This document shows, in pieces, positions 42,955-52,027 of a DNA stretch of 64,000 bases. The stretch is from assembly GCF_900110645.1 (NCBI RefSeq), contig NZ_FOFB01000003.1, positions 62,001-126,000 on the forward strand. Direction: 5' to 3'. The stretch comes from Neolewinella agarilytica. Its GTDB lineage: Bacteria; Bacteroidota; Bacteroidia; Chitinophagales; Saprospiraceae. The notes beneath the pieces were generated by a model. It saw only the letters and a list, made by a program, of their open reading frames with translations, was not told the DNA's origin and ran no database searches. A program made the position numbers and the translations under genes. How positions within the stretch are numbered: position 1 is the first letter of the stretch; every line of letters starts with the position of its first letter.

Positions 42955-43404
42955 TTAGAACCAGCCGGCGCCCAGGTTGCGGAAAGGCCAGGGGATAGAA
43001 ATAAGAATCAGAATCAATCCGATCAGGTACCAGGTGCTGATGGTTTTCCAACCTTTATTGAGTTCTGCCTGCCGCTTGGCTTTTGCGTGGCCAATGGTGA
43101 TAACGATAATGGCGGCGAGCATCCCGATCAGGTGTTCTACCCCGTAAAAACGGGCAACGGGGTTCTTCATCAGGTTGCCGTCAAAATTGAATTTCGGGCT
43201 CAGCCAGAGGTACAGCACCAGGCCAAGAAGGAGCTGGATGTGTACGGAGATCATACCGAAGAGTGCGAGCTTATCCTTCCCGGGGTAAACACTACCTCCA
43301 CGGCGCTTGCCGGCAGATTTAATAATGGCCGCGAGGAGCAGGCCGAGAACAAGCCAGCGAAGGCCGGAGTGAGCATGTTGAATGGCAGTGTAAAGAATAT
43401 CCAT
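42955..43404 (-). CDS. Four-helix membrane protein, cytochrome-like
   Basis: 149 residues, four membrane segments. His residues lie in or near the membrane at AIQHAHSGLRWLVLG, ISVHIQLLLGLVLY, VEHLIGMLAAI and TIGHAKAKRQ. A His-in-each-helix layout suggests a small b-type cytochrome-like protein, but this is not proved. It resembles a conserved Bacteroidota membrane family. Followed 12 bp downstream by the methyltransferase gene. Confidence 0.65.
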   Translation of the reverse strand: MDILYTAIQHAHSGLRWLVLGLLLAAIIKSAGKRRGGSVYPGKDKLALFGMISVHIQLLLGLVLYLWLSPKFNFDGNLMKNPVARFYGVEHLIGMLAAIIVITIGHAKAKRQAELNKGWKTISTWYLIGLILILISIPWPFRNLGAGWF

Positions 43405-43466
43405 CTGTGTGTTTTGCTTTGACTGCCCGCAAGGTAGTAAACAACCCCCGGAAACAACAGAAGGGC

Positions 43467-44531
43467 TTATTTCTGACCGAGGAGGTAGGCGTAGTCCCGC
43501 AAGCCGTCAACGTGGCTACAGATGATCCGGAGGATAGCAAATATGGGAATCGCCACAATGGCACCTACCGGCCCCCACAGGATACTCATGCCCACTACAC
43601 AAATGATGGTGACCAGCGGATTAAGGTCCACTTCGTCTCCAATAACCATTGGCGTTATCACATAATTTTCCAGTAGCTGGGCCAGCCCCATGGTGATGAG
43701 CACTCCGTAAACAGCCGAGATGTCTCCGCCACTGGAATAGGCCAGTGCAAGAGCAAATAAACCACCGATAATGTTGCCGAGATAGGGGATAAGGCTCAGC
43801 GTCGCAGCCAGAACGGCTACCAGAATGGCGTAGTCAAGCCCGGAGATGAGAAACCCAACGGAGTATAGAACCGACAGGACGCCGATGAGAATCATATAGC
43901 CACGCAAATAATTCTGCACGATGTCCCGGCTTTCATTCAGCGTCTGGTGCGTGAGACCCCGCTTCTCATCGGGGGCCACCCTGAGTACAAATTCTCTCAG
44001 GCGATCTTTTTGGGATAAAAGCAAGATGACGTAGATGAGCATCAGAAAGAAGTCGCCCAGAATACCGAAGGTACTACTGATAAAGCCCATAATACCACCG
44101 CCACTAACGGGCATGGACCCTGTTTCTGATTGCGTACTGGCGGCACCTTTTTTGCTTTCCTCGATAACGGGGACCTTGGGCAAAATGCTTTCCAGTCTAT
44201 ACTCTTTCCGGAGGGAGGATACCTGGGTACTGATGCGTTCTTTCGTTTCCGGCCAGTTGTCCGCAAAGCTTGCGGCCTGTTGGCCGATTGCAGCGAAAAG
44301 ACCGGCAAAGAATAATAAAAGTACGCCCACAGCTCCGGCGATGGACAGGCCGTTGGGCCATCCCCAGTCCAGAAACTTTTCGTGTAGAGGATTTAACACC
44401 ATGGCCAACAGGGCCGCAACTACTAAAGGAAGCAGCAGGCTCTGACCGAAGTAAAGCACCACGATAATTCCAATGAGGAGAGCTAACTGTAGAACAGCTA
44501 CGGATAGTTTGGAAGGTTGAGCTATTTGCAT
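43467..44531 (-). CDS. AI-2E family (PerM-like) transporter
   Basis: 354 residues, inner membrane. Two N-terminal helices (LALLIGIIVVLYFGQSLLLP), a soluble loop, then several C-terminal helices including LSLIPYLGNIIGGLFALALA, which carries the family-typical Pro/Gly stretch. It ends YVITPMVIGDEVDLNPLVTI, another hallmark. Called AI-2E transporters by homology, though most export other substrates or ions. Upstream, PnuC ends 21 bp away, so the two may be co-transcribed. Confidence 0.85.
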   Translation of the reverse strand: MQIAQPSKLSVAVLQLALLIGIIVVLYFGQSLLLPLVVAALLAMVLNPLHEKFLDWGWPNGLSIAGAVGVLLLFFAGLFAAIGQQAASFADNWPETKERISTQVSSLRKEYRLESILPKVPVIEESKKGAASTQSETGSMPVSGGGIMGFISSTFGILGDFFLMLIYVILLLSQKDRLREFVLRVAPDEKRGLTHQTLNESRDIVQNYLRGYMILIGVLSVLYSVGFLISGLDYAILVAVLAATLSLIPYLGNIIGGLFALALAYSSGGDISAVYGVLITMGLAQLLENYVITPMVIGDEVDLNPLVTIICVVGMSILWGPVGAIVAIPIFAILRIICSHVDGLRDYAYLLGQK

Positions 44532-44552
44532 GGAGTAGTGAATGTTAAAACT

Positions 44553-45221
44553 TCAAACCCCGGAGGTAACAGAGGTGTTCGGTTTTGACTGCTCTTTCCG
44601 CCAATTGAGGTAGCCGTAAACGGCCATCCCAATGTTGATTAGCATCATCAGGGCGAAGAGAATAGCTCCCGTGCTGCCATAAATCCAGACGTATACCGCA
44701 TCGATTACGATCCAGTAAAGCCAGTTTTCCAGTCGACGACTAATGAGCAGGAAAGTGGTGATGATACTGAAGACCGTCGTGATGGCGTCCGGATAAGTGG
44801 CCGCAGCAACGAGCGTGTTGCTGAAAAGAAAACCCAGGGCTAGCCCGCCCAACAGCCCGCCGCCAATGACAAACAGGTGTTCGTTGAAAGACATGGATTG
44901 AATACTGGTGTCCTCCGTGGATGGCATGGATGTTGTGCCCGGAACAGTATCTGCTGAAGTAGCCGGGGTGTTTGGTTGTCCACGGGTCCAGCGCCATAGA
45001 CCAACACCCGCCATGATGAAATAAAAAACCTGTAGCAACCCGTCTGACACCAGTTGATATTCGAAAAAAGATTGCCAGGCCCAGACGGAGGTGCTGATGG
45101 CGGCAAAGAGCCAACACCAGTTGTTGTCTTTGGCAGCGAGCCAAACGTATAACAAAGAAGTGAGTATCGCCAGCCAGTCAAGAAACGAGGCGGAAAGAAG
45201 TTGATCGGTTAACGCGTCCAT
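44553..45221 (-). CDS. pnuC: Nicotinamide riboside transporter PnuC family
   Basis: 222 residues from the Met at 45221 (MDALTDQLLSAS); the open frame continues 22 codons upstream through poly-Lys-like sequence next to the 18-bp repeat, which is less likely. Membrane protein with about seven helices. Family signs are LTSLLYVWLAAKDNNWCWL near residue 20, WAWQSFFEYQLVSDGLLQVFY, GVGLWRWTRG and a C-terminal NWLYWIVIDAVYVWIYG, typical of PnuC. Takes up nicotinamide riboside for NAD synthesis. A soluble loop of about 35 residues in the middle is longer than usual. Confidence 0.85.
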   Translation of the reverse strand: MDALTDQLLSASFLDWLAILTSLLYVWLAAKDNNWCWLFAAISTSVWAWQSFFEYQLVSDGLLQVFYFIMAGVGLWRWTRGQPNTPATSADTVPGTTSMPSTEDTSIQSMSFNEHLFVIGGGLLGGLALGFLFSNTLVAAATYPDAITTVFSIITTFLLISRRLENWLYWIVIDAVYVWIYGSTGAILFALMMLINIGMAVYGYLNWRKEQSKPNTSVTSGV

Positions 45222-45282
45222 CGGAGGGCAAGTTACTACGCTTAAGGCGGAGTTTTTTCCCTTGCTTTTCAAGAAAAAAACC

Positions 45283-45300
45283 TGCACCTGCGTCCGCGCC
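45283..45300. repeat. Exact copy of the dispersed 18-bp repeat
   Basis: TGCACCTGCGTCCGCGCC, the consensus form, between pnuC and tRNA-Asn. Other copies are listed in the findings. Confidence 0.8.
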
Positions 45301-45320
45301 GAAAAAAAAAGTTGCGCTAC

Positions 45321-45353
45321 TATTGCGAATTATCAGAACCGGATGTACATTTG
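45321..45353 (+). promoter_or_regulatory. tRNA-Asn promoter
   Basis: -33-like ATTG at 45321-45324, then 21 bp, then TACATTTG at 45346-45353, an exact TAnnTTTG element. The tRNA starts 19 bp downstream. The layout is a textbook Bacteroidota sigma-A promoter. Confidence 0.7.
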
Positions 45354-45372
45354 CAGCCGCTTCGCGAAAATT

Positions 45373-45446
45373 GCCTCAGTAGCTCAGTTGGTTAGAGCGG
45401 CGGACTGTTAATCCGTAGGTCAAAGGTTCGAGCCCTTTCTGAGGCG
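45373..45446 (+). tRNA. tRNA-Asn (GTT)
   Basis: 74 nt. Acceptor stem GCCTCAG pairs with CTGAGGC; TA at 8-9; D arm GCTCAGTTGGTTAGAGC; anticodon arm CGGACTGTTAATCCG with anticodon GTT; T arm AAAGGTTCGAGCCCTTT. Discriminator base G. The 3' CCA is not encoded (GCC follows). Confidence 0.95.
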
Positions 45447-45451
45447 CCTAA

Positions 45452-45487
45452 AAAGTCGAGTACGAATCTTCGTGCTCGGCTTTTTTT
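45452..45487 (+). terminator. Rho-independent terminator of tRNA-Asn
   Basis: A 15-bp stem (AAAGTCGAGTACGAA with TTCGTGCTCGGCTTT, two G-T pairs) with a 2-base spacer is followed by a run of T. Confidence 0.85.
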
Positions 45488-45538
45488 GTTTCTTATCCTT
45501 TTGCCCCTTCTTTCTTTTCCTCCTTTATCTCCTTACTC

Positions 45539-46453
45539 ATGAGTCTTCTTTCCATCGGAACCATTGCCTACGACGACGTATTCACTCCTTACGGTGAAGT
45601 ACGCATGATTGAAGCAGGCAGCTGCACTTACATTGCCATGGCTGCCACGCATTTCGCTCAGCCCGTTCAACTGGTATCTATCATCGGAGGAGATTACAAC
45701 CAGGCCTTTCTGGAGGATCTGAAAAAACGGGGAGCAGACCTGGAAGGAGTGGAAGTGGTGCCCGACGGAAAGTCCTTCTTCTGGGCCGGTCGTTACCACG
45801 ACGATATGATGGGGCGGGATACCCTCGAGACCCAGCTCAATGTGCTGGCTGACTTCAACCCAACACTGCCCGCCAGCTACCGCAATACCGACTACGTAAT
45901 GCTCGGTAACCTGAGCCCACAGGTGCAGATGCAGGTTATCGATCAAATGGAGAGTAAGCCGAAGCTGATTGCGCTGGACACCATGAACTTCTGGATGGAT
46001 ATTGCCATGGAGGAGCTCAAAGCCGTTTTGAAGCGGATCGACGTGCTGGTGATCAACGACGAGGAAGCCCGTCAGCTTAGCGGAGAGCTGAGCCTGCTGA
46101 AGGCCGCAGCCAAGATCGTCGATATGGGCCCCCGCATTCTTATCATTAAGAAAGGAGAGCATGGTGCTTTGCTGTTTGACGGAGACAAGGTCTTCAGCGC
46201 ACCGGCACTATTGCTGCCTACCGTTGTAGATCCAACCGGTGCTGGTGACACTTTCGCAGGAGGCCTGATGGGCTATCTGGCGGCTACGGATGACACCAGC
46301 TTTGAGAACCTCAAGCGCGCCATCATCTACGGCTCGGCTATGGCCAGTTTCGTCGTGGAAGACTTTGGCACCCGACGGATGCAAAACCTGGACAAGGCGC
46401 AAATTGATGCGCGCATCCAGCAGTTTGTTGATCTGATTGAGGTGAAGTTCTAA
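45539..46453 (+). CDS. PfkB-family carbohydrate kinase
   Basis: 304 residues. Ribokinase-like fold. N-terminal LSIGTIAYDDVFTP opening, a GGDYNQAFLEDLKKRGAD stretch, and the C-terminal DPTGAGDTFAGGLMGYLA (about residues 228-245) with the anion hole and catalytic Asp. The GAGDTFAGG signature is diagnostic of the family. Substrate may be a sugar, nucleoside or adenosine; the sequence does not decide. Its 3' end overlaps the convergent TauE-like gene by 4 bp. Confidence 0.88.
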   Translation: MSLLSIGTIAYDDVFTPYGEVRMIEAGSCTYIAMAATHFAQPVQLVSIIGGDYNQAFLEDLKKRGADLEGVEVVPDGKSFFWAGRYHDDMMGRDTLETQLNVLADFNPTLPASYRNTDYVMLGNLSPQVQMQVIDQMESKPKLIALDTMNFWMDIAMEELKAVLKRIDVLVINDEEARQLSGELSLLKAAAKIVDMGPRILIIKKGEHGALLFDGDKVFSAPALLLPTVVDPTGAGDTFAGGLMGYLAATDDTSFENLKRAIIYGSAMASFVVEDFGTRRMQNLDKAQIDARIQQFVDLIEVKF

Positions 46454-47211
46454 AGAAAGAAAGCTTTTACGATAGCGGCAATGATAACGATGATCAGTAA
46501 GCGGTAAGCGTATAGCCCCGCTTTCGGGTGCTGAGCGGCGAAGCGTGCCGTCAGGTAACCACCGATCATCTGCCCGGCAGCCATCAACAGCCCGATGGGC
46601 CAATCAATGAGACCCCGCCAGGAGAAAATGGCAACGGCAATCAGGGTGTAAGCAGTGACGACGAGTGCTTTGATAACATTGGCCTGAATGATCTCGTAGC
46701 GAGCAACGAGCACCATGATGGCCAGGAAAAAAACGCCCATACCCATCTGGATAAATCCGCCATAAATGCCAAGCGCAAAGTATAGCGGAATGCTTAACCA
46801 TTGCGGTAGGGTAGGGCGCCCCTCGGGAGCTACGAGCCAGCGCTTCGGTTTAACGAGTACAACAACCAGCATAACAATGAGCAAGTAACGAAATACCGCG
46901 CGATACGCCTCGTTGGAGATGATCAGGCTCAGGTAAATTCCCAGAACTGCGCCGAGTGTAGTGATGACCACTACCCGCGTCATTTCCACCCTTTCCTCTT
47001 TCTTTACGGTAAAGCGCCCCGCCCGCTGAAAGCCCAGGCTGGCGGCAAAGCCGTTACCCAATACGCCAAGCCGGTTGGTACCGTTGGCTACATTAGCCGG
47101 GAGGCCCAGTAATTCCATTAAAATGGTCAGGGTAATGGCAGAACCATTACCGGATAGTGTATTGACCGCTCCGGCAAGAATGGCCCCAACCAGGGCAATG
47201 AGGTAGAACAT
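46450..47211 (-). CDS. TauE/SafE-family membrane transporter
   Basis: 253 residues, about eight membrane segments. The N-terminus GAILAGAVNTLSGNGSAITL and the mid-part GIYGGFIQMGMGVFFLAIMV are the two internal repeat signatures of the TauE/SafE family, which export sulfite or organosulfur anions. The substrate here is unknown. Starts 5 bp downstream of an RDD-family gene on the same strand, so an operon is likely. Confidence 0.85.
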   Translation of the reverse strand: MFYLIALVGAILAGAVNTLSGNGSAITLTILMELLGLPANVANGTNRLGVLGNGFAASLGFQRAGRFTVKKEERVEMTRVVVITTLGAVLGIYLSLIISNEAYRAVFRYLLIVMLVVVLVKPKRWLVAPEGRPTLPQWLSIPLYFALGIYGGFIQMGMGVFFLAIMVLVARYEIIQANVIKALVVTAYTLIAVAIFSWRGLIDWPIGLLMAAGQMIGGYLTARFAAQHPKAGLYAYRLLIIVIIAAIVKAFFL

Positions 47212-47216
47212 ATAAG

Positions 47217-47951
47217 CTATCGGGTGAGTACGATATAGTCAAGCAGTAGCACCTGAAGAAATTTTTCCGGCGAGTATTTAACTTCGGCTTTATCTATCTC
47301 CATCTGATCCGCCAGGCGGACGGCCAGCTGCCGCACAGCCTGTCGATGAGCGGTATTGCCGTACTGCTGTGAGCGGGCAAGGGTTTGCTTGACGATCATC
47401 ATGTCTTCATCCGTAAACCGTTGCACGTTGGGAAACTCCGGCTCGTGATCGTCCCGGTTGCGGATCCCCATAATCTCTTCCAGGGTGAAAGCAGCGCTTA
47501 CCGTCGATTGTATGACGACCGTGCCCGCCACCATATCTCCAAGCCTTTGCTTATGCCGTCCGCTGGAGATAAGTAAAACAGCAGGAATGCCGGAAGAGAG
47601 AATGACGTCAGGGAGGAGGAAAATAGCACGAGCAAGAAAATCCGCTGGTGTAGGATCTTTACCATCGAGGCGAATAACCTTAATGCCGACTACTTTTTTC
47701 CCGATGGTTTGTCCGCGGTTGAACATCTCCATCAGGAAGTAGTAGAGGATAAAAGTAAAGAGTGGCCCGAAGGCGATCAGTACCGTCTCGTCAACTCCGG
47801 AAATCATGTTGAGCAATAAGGCTGCCAGAATCCAGTAAACGACGAGCATGAAAATCAGGTCAATAAAAAAACTACCTATCCGTGTCCCGGTTTTGGCCAG
47901 AGAATAATCAATGCTAACGTTTTGGGTGGTTTGGATCGTGACGGATTCCAT
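47217..47951 (-). CDS. RDD-family membrane protein
   Basis: 244 residues. RDD region at about 20-150: TGTRIGSFFIDLIFMLVVYW with the Arg and Asp, then YYFLMEMFNRGQTIGKKVVGIK and LDGKDPTPADFLARAIFLLPD, the two further signature blocks. About three or four membrane helices. The C-terminal part (about 160-244) is soluble and looks helical. Role unknown; RDD proteins are sometimes antiporters. The TauE-like gene follows 5 bp downstream. Confidence 0.8.
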   Translation of the reverse strand: MESVTIQTTQNVSIDYSLAKTGTRIGSFFIDLIFMLVVYWILAALLLNMISGVDETVLIAFGPLFTFILYYFLMEMFNRGQTIGKKVVGIKVIRLDGKDPTPADFLARAIFLLPDVILSSGIPAVLLISSGRHKQRLGDMVAGTVVIQSTVSAAFTLEEIMGIRNRDDHEPEFPNVQRFTDEDMMIVKQTLARSQQYGNTAHRQAVRQLAVRLADQMEIDKAEVKYSPEKFLQVLLLDYIVLTR

Positions 47952-48169
47952 TTCGGAAAGGTAAGGCGGTTTTTTAGAATGCTTCTTTTAAGATTGGCTT
48001 AGGTGATATCCACACTTAGCCTAAATAGACGCTCTGATGGGCTGTAACCGTTACCAATCCATTAAACTTATCCCGTTTTTCGCACTATTTTACCGGGGAA
48101 GACGTAATATGTAGCCTCGCAAGCGTAATTCTCCTGAAGAGAAGCAGGCCGCCGAAGCTAAAAGAACCC

Positions 48170-49594
48170 ATGAGCCAAAAGACCATATACCTCATCATAG
48201 GCCTGATCGTCACCGCCGTTTTGGGGGTGATTTTGCTGCAATTGGACATGATCCGTACGGGTATGGAGGTCAACGAGCAACGCTATGATGAAGCCGTTCA
48301 GGACGCGCTGAAGAACGCTGCCCGGGAGCTGGAGCAGCAGGAAGCATCAGAAATTAATTTGCAGACGAACGGCTTTAACTCTTCGGAGTCTAACATCAAC
48401 TTAGGGCCGGGCAAATTCACCCGGGATATACAGCGATCCAAATTGTTGGGGAATAACGGTATCCTCATTCCCGAGCCTTACTCTTACCGGCTGCGCCTGG
48501 AAAACCAGTACAACAATAAAGATCTGGTAGAAAGGGTGGATCGGAGCAGCCTGGAAAAAAAGCTCCAGAACGAAATTGAGAACGCCAATCTGGAAGGAGC
48601 GCTCGAATATGGTGTATACGACAATCGAAAAAAAGAATTCATCATCCGTAATGGCCGTCGACTTTCAGAGATCGGCGCGGACACTTCCCGTCACCTGGAC
48701 CTGCTACACAGTAATTTTCGGGTGTCTCTATTTGCCGGGGAGGTAGACACTCCCGGCTATCTGATGGCCTACAGCCCCCAGAAGAAAACGGTCATCTTTA
48801 ACTCCATCTGGTACAACCTGGTGGCCAGCCTGCTCTTTGTCGGCATCATTTTGGGGTGTTTCATCTATACGATCTACGTAATCCTGTTCCAGAAGAAACT
48901 GTCTGAAATGAAGACGGACTTCATCAACAACATGACGCACGAGTTCAAAACGCCGATTGCGACCATCTCGCTGGCTACGGACAGTATCGTCAGCCCCCGC
49001 GTTTCAGGCGATCCTGAGAAGGTGAAACGCTTTGCGAACATCATTAAGCAGGAAAATAAACGGATGAACGATCAGGTTGAGAAAGTCTTGCAGATGGCAA
49101 AACTCGATAAATCTAAACTTAACCTCAATCTTACGGCTGTCGACCTGAATGACGTCGTTACGGATGCGGCTGTTTACATCTCTTTACAGGTGGAACCCCG
49201 GGGCGGTTCCGTAGAAACTAAGCTGCAGGCGGAGCCCGCCATTGTGGAGGGAGACATGACGCATTTGTCCAGTTTGGTGAATAATTTGCTGGACAATGCC
49301 AATAAATATTCTCCCGATGCACCAAAAATCATTGTGTCCACACGCAATGTTAGCAAGGGTGTAGAGGTTACAGTAACGGATCATGGTCTCGGAATGACCC
49401 GTGAGGCGCGAAAAAACATTTTTGATCGTTTCTATCGTGTGCATACCGGAGATCGACATGACGTGAAGGGTTTTGGCCTGGGCTTGTCCTATGTGAAAAC
49501 CATTACGGAAGCCCACAACGGAACCATAAACGTAAAAAGTGAATTAGGCAAGGGCAGCAGTTTCATCGTTACTTTCCCCTACCGCCAGGATTAA
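48170..49594 (+). CDS. Sensor histidine kinase
   Basis: 474 residues. Two membrane helices (near residues 5-24 and 220-245) flank a periplasmic sensor domain of about 190 residues. The cytoplasmic part has the H-box NMTHEFKTPIATISLATDS (about 260), the N-box LLDNANKYSPDAP (about 370) and the G-boxes DHGLGMTREARKNIFDRFYR and GFGLGLSYVKTI. Response-regulator gene 33 bp downstream, same strand. The sensed signal is unknown. Confidence 0.94.
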   Translation: MSQKTIYLIIGLIVTAVLGVILLQLDMIRTGMEVNEQRYDEAVQDALKNAARELEQQEASEINLQTNGFNSSESNINLGPGKFTRDIQRSKLLGNNGILIPEPYSYRLRLENQYNNKDLVERVDRSSLEKKLQNEIENANLEGALEYGVYDNRKKEFIIRNGRRLSEIGADTSRHLDLLHSNFRVSLFAGEVDTPGYLMAYSPQKKTVIFNSIWYNLVASLLFVGIILGCFIYTIYVILFQKKLSEMKTDFINNMTHEFKTPIATISLATDSIVSPRVSGDPEKVKRFANIIKQENKRMNDQVEKVLQMAKLDKSKLNLNLTAVDLNDVVTDAAVYISLQVEPRGGSVETKLQAEPAIVEGDMTHLSSLVNNLLDNANKYSPDAPKIIVSTRNVSKGVEVTVTDHGLGMTREARKNIFDRFYRVHTGDRHDVKGFGLGLSYVKTITEAHNGTINVKSELGKGSSFIVTFPYRQD

Positions 49595-49627
49595 ATAACC
49601 CGTACACGACAAAAAAACCGACCCACC

Positions 49628-50371
49628 ATGAGCGAAGCTACCCAGGCAGTTGCCCCAAAAATTTTGCTGGTCGAAGACGATCAGAATTTCGGAGACGTTC
49701 TCCGTTCCTTTCTTGAAGTACATGATTACGACGTAACCCTGGCTACTGACGGTCTCGCAGGTTTCGAAGCCTACCGCCAGGGTAAGTGGGATGTTTGCAT
49801 CTTTGATGTAATGATGCCGCGCCTCAGTGGCTTTGAGTTGGCCAAAAAGGTTAGAGAAAGTGATAAGCAGACGCCCATCATTTTCCTGACGGCGAAGGCT
49901 ATGAAGGATGATATCCTCAATGGATTCCAGATCGGGGCTGATGATTACATCACCAAGCCCTTCAATAGCGAAGAACTGCTGGCCCGGATGAACGTAATTC
50001 TGCGCCGCAGCCAGGTGCCTGCGGACCCCAAAGAAGAGCAGACAGACTTCGAGTTCGGCCAGTTTCATTTCAACTTCCCGCTGCGCATCCTTACGCATAC
50101 GAACGATAAGGGGGAGAAGACCAAGGAGAAACTTAGTCCGAAAGAAGCACAACTTCTTCGCCTTTTTGCCATTAATAAAAACAACATTCTTAGTCGGAAC
50201 GAGGCCCTGACTAAAATCTGGGGAGAAGACAACTACTTCACTGCCAGGTCAATGGACGTTTTCGTGACCAAGCTAAGAAAGTACGTTAAGCCAGACGAGA
50301 ATATCGAGATCGTCAATATTCACGGCAATGGTTTCCAGCTTCTCGTCCGTAGCGAGATGGAAGAAAACTAA
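49628..50371 (+). CDS. Two-component response regulator (OmpR/PhoB type)
   Basis: 247 residues. Receiver domain at 12-125: acidic pair in LLVEDDQNFGD, phosphorylation Asp in CIFDVMMPRLSGFEL, Thr in IIFLTAKAM and Lys in DDYITKPFN. The C-terminal winged-helix DNA-binding domain (about 150-245) shows LSPKEAQLLRLFAINKNN, WGEDNYFTARSMDVFVTKLR and NIHGNGFQLLV. Partner of the kinase 33 bp upstream. Target genes unknown. Confidence 0.94.
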   Translation: MSEATQAVAPKILLVEDDQNFGDVLRSFLEVHDYDVTLATDGLAGFEAYRQGKWDVCIFDVMMPRLSGFELAKKVRESDKQTPIIFLTAKAMKDDILNGFQIGADDYITKPFNSEELLARMNVILRRSQVPADPKEEQTDFEFGQFHFNFPLRILTHTNDKGEKTKEKLSPKEAQLLRLFAINKNNILSRNEALTKIWGEDNYFTARSMDVFVTKLRKYVKPDENIEIVNIHGNGFQLLVRSEMEEN

Positions 50372-50434
50372 ACCGATGGTCTGACACAGATTAGAAAAGT
50401 CTTGTTTCTGTCCCTTTGCTGAGCGAAAATTCTT

Positions 50435-50442
50435 TACATTTG
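50435..50442 (+). promoter_or_regulatory. Bacteroidota -7 element in front of a hairpin region
   Basis: TACATTTG, an exact TAnnTTTG element, with a possible -33 TTG (50416-50418, spacing 16, short). It lies in the gap after the response regulator and points at a region that ends in a strong terminator. Confidence 0.5.
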
Positions 50443-50448
50443 GACTTC

Positions 50449-50542
50449 AATCAAGAAAAAGCATCCTCCCGGATGCGCAAGAATTTTAGTTTTTGGGATT
50501 ATGATTTATGGGCCGTCTCGACACTATCGGGACGGCTTTTTT
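50449..50542 (+). ncRNA. Candidate small RNA or leader ending in a terminator
   Basis: Between the TACATTTG element and a strong terminator there are about 95 nt with a small hairpin (GCATCCTCCCGGATGC, 50461-50476). The final stem is GCCGTCTCGA (50512-50521) with TCGGGACGGC (50527-50536) followed by six T. No protein fits. It could be a small RNA, or a leader/attenuator for the PBP4 gene just downstream. Function is inferred. Confidence 0.35.
50512..50542 (+). terminator. Rho-independent terminator upstream of PBP4 gene
   Basis: Ten-bp stem GCCGTCTCGA/TCGGGACGGC with loop CACTA, then TTTTTT. It ends directly at an in-frame ATG (50543), so the first in-frame ATG upstream (50501) is unlikely to be the true start. 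Confidence 0.8.
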
Positions 50543-50557
50543 ATGCCACCAATTCTA

Positions 50558-52027
50558 ATGATAGAATACCGTTTGATTTCCGCCAGTAAGAAGTGGTGCC
50601 ATGAGCACGCCCTCATTCGCTATACTTCAGCGACAGCTTTCAGGCTTGCAGTACCTGTTGGCCAAAGCTCCGGATTGCTCCGGATCGCTTTGCTGTTACT
50701 GATAAGCTTATGCTGGGCGCGGCCGCAGGTGCAGGGGCAAACCGATCTGAATGCCCGCTCTCACCGGCAACTACAGGAGTTCATCGAGTTCAACGAAGTC
50801 TTTGGTCAGGGGCATACCGGCTTCTGCCTCTATGATGTTGATTACCAGACTTTCCTGCACGGTTACAACGCTGATCGCCTTTTCGTGCCGGCCAGCAACG
50901 TAAAGTTGCTCACCTTTTACCTGGCGAACCGTCTGTTAGGGCATCGAACGCCGGCCATATTCTATCAGGAGTTTCCCGACCGGATCGAAGCCTGGGGCAG
51001 CGGTTATCCGCTGACTTTACACCCTGCCTTCACGGGCTACGACGAACTCGCTCCCTGGCTGCTGAACCAACGAAAGCCATTGGTTTTGAACTTCCCCCCG
51101 GGAGACGAATCAGTGGCCCGCTACGGCCCCGGCTGGAGCTGGGACGACTACAATGACAGCTACGTATACGAACGTTCCGCTTTCCCGCTTTACGGTAACC
51201 GCCTTTTTCTGGACCTCTCGGTTACGGATGCAGAAGGCCGGCAGTCCTTACTGGGAGCGCCACTGTCAATCGCTGGCGCCATGCGCCAGGTGCCTGCTCA
51301 GGAAGATCGCATCCGCCGCTCTGAGTTCGGGAATGATTTTACCGTCGGGCCTGATTTTTATGAGTCGGACCGCTTCCCGATTGAGCGGCCGCTTCACCTC
51401 TCTCCTTTTCTCCTGAGTAATGAGCTCTCTGCCGCTTACCCCGCACTACGGGTGAGCAGCGGGCAAAAAAGCTACCCACCGGCATCCACACTCAATGTGC
51501 TGGAAGCTTCTCTCCCTGACACCGTTTTTCGCCGCCTGCTGCAAGACAGTGACAACTTCCTGGGGGAACAATTACTGCTGCAAGCGGCCGCCAGCCGGTA
51601 TGCTCAGCCTGATGTAGAAGCCCTCCTGAGTTTCGCTAAGGATACCCTGCTGCCTGCCATCGGGGTTGAAAACATTCGTTGGGTAGATGGCAGCGGCCTC
51701 AGCCGCTATAATCTGCTTACCCCTCGCCATATGGCCCGCGTGGTGATGGCGCTTGATCAGGAGGTGGGCCGCGACCGACTCATTTCACTCCTCTCCGAAG
51801 GCGGAGTATCCGGCACGCTGGCTAACCGCTTTGATAATAAGCCGCAAGCATACGTATGGGCCAAGACGGGCTCTCTATCCGGCGTCGTTTGCGTTAGCGG
51901 CCTGCTGAAGACCGAAAGAGGAAAGTGGCTGGCCTTCAGCTTCATGCACAACAACTTCGTAGGCAGTAACCGAAATTACTACGCCGAAATGCAGAAGACG
52001 CTGAGCTGGTGCTACGAGAACCTGTAA
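50558..52027 (+). CDS. D-alanyl-D-alanine carboxypeptidase/endopeptidase (PBP4, S13 family)
   Basis: Residues 20 onward of the open frame are taken here (ATG at 50558; 489 aa). A TTG at 50675 would give a neat signal peptide, LRIALLLLISLCWARPQVQGQ, and may be the real start. Envelope enzyme that cleaves cell-wall peptides. The S13 motifs are complete: SxxK in VPASNVKLLTFYLA, SxN in DSDNFLGEQLLL, and KTG in WAKTGSLSGVVCVSG. The large insertion between SxxK and SxN, typical of class C PBP4, is present. An 18-bp repeat copy (50716-50733) encodes the signal-peptide end (ARPQVQG). Confidence 0.9.
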   Translation: MIEYRLISASKKWCHEHALIRYTSATAFRLAVPVGQSSGLLRIALLLLISLCWARPQVQGQTDLNARSHRQLQEFIEFNEVFGQGHTGFCLYDVDYQTFLHGYNADRLFVPASNVKLLTFYLANRLLGHRTPAIFYQEFPDRIEAWGSGYPLTLHPAFTGYDELAPWLLNQRKPLVLNFPPGDESVARYGPGWSWDDYNDSYVYERSAFPLYGNRLFLDLSVTDAEGRQSLLGAPLSIAGAMRQVPAQEDRIRRSEFGNDFTVGPDFYESDRFPIERPLHLSPFLLSNELSAAYPALRVSSGQKSYPPASTLNVLEASLPDTVFRRLLQDSDNFLGEQLLLQAAASRYAQPDVEALLSFAKDTLLPAIGVENIRWVDGSGLSRYNLLTPRHMARVVMALDQEVGRDRLISLLSEGGVSGTLANRFDNKPQAYVWAKTGSLSGVVCVSGLLKTERGKWLAFSFMHNNFVGSNRNYYAEMQKTLSWCYENL

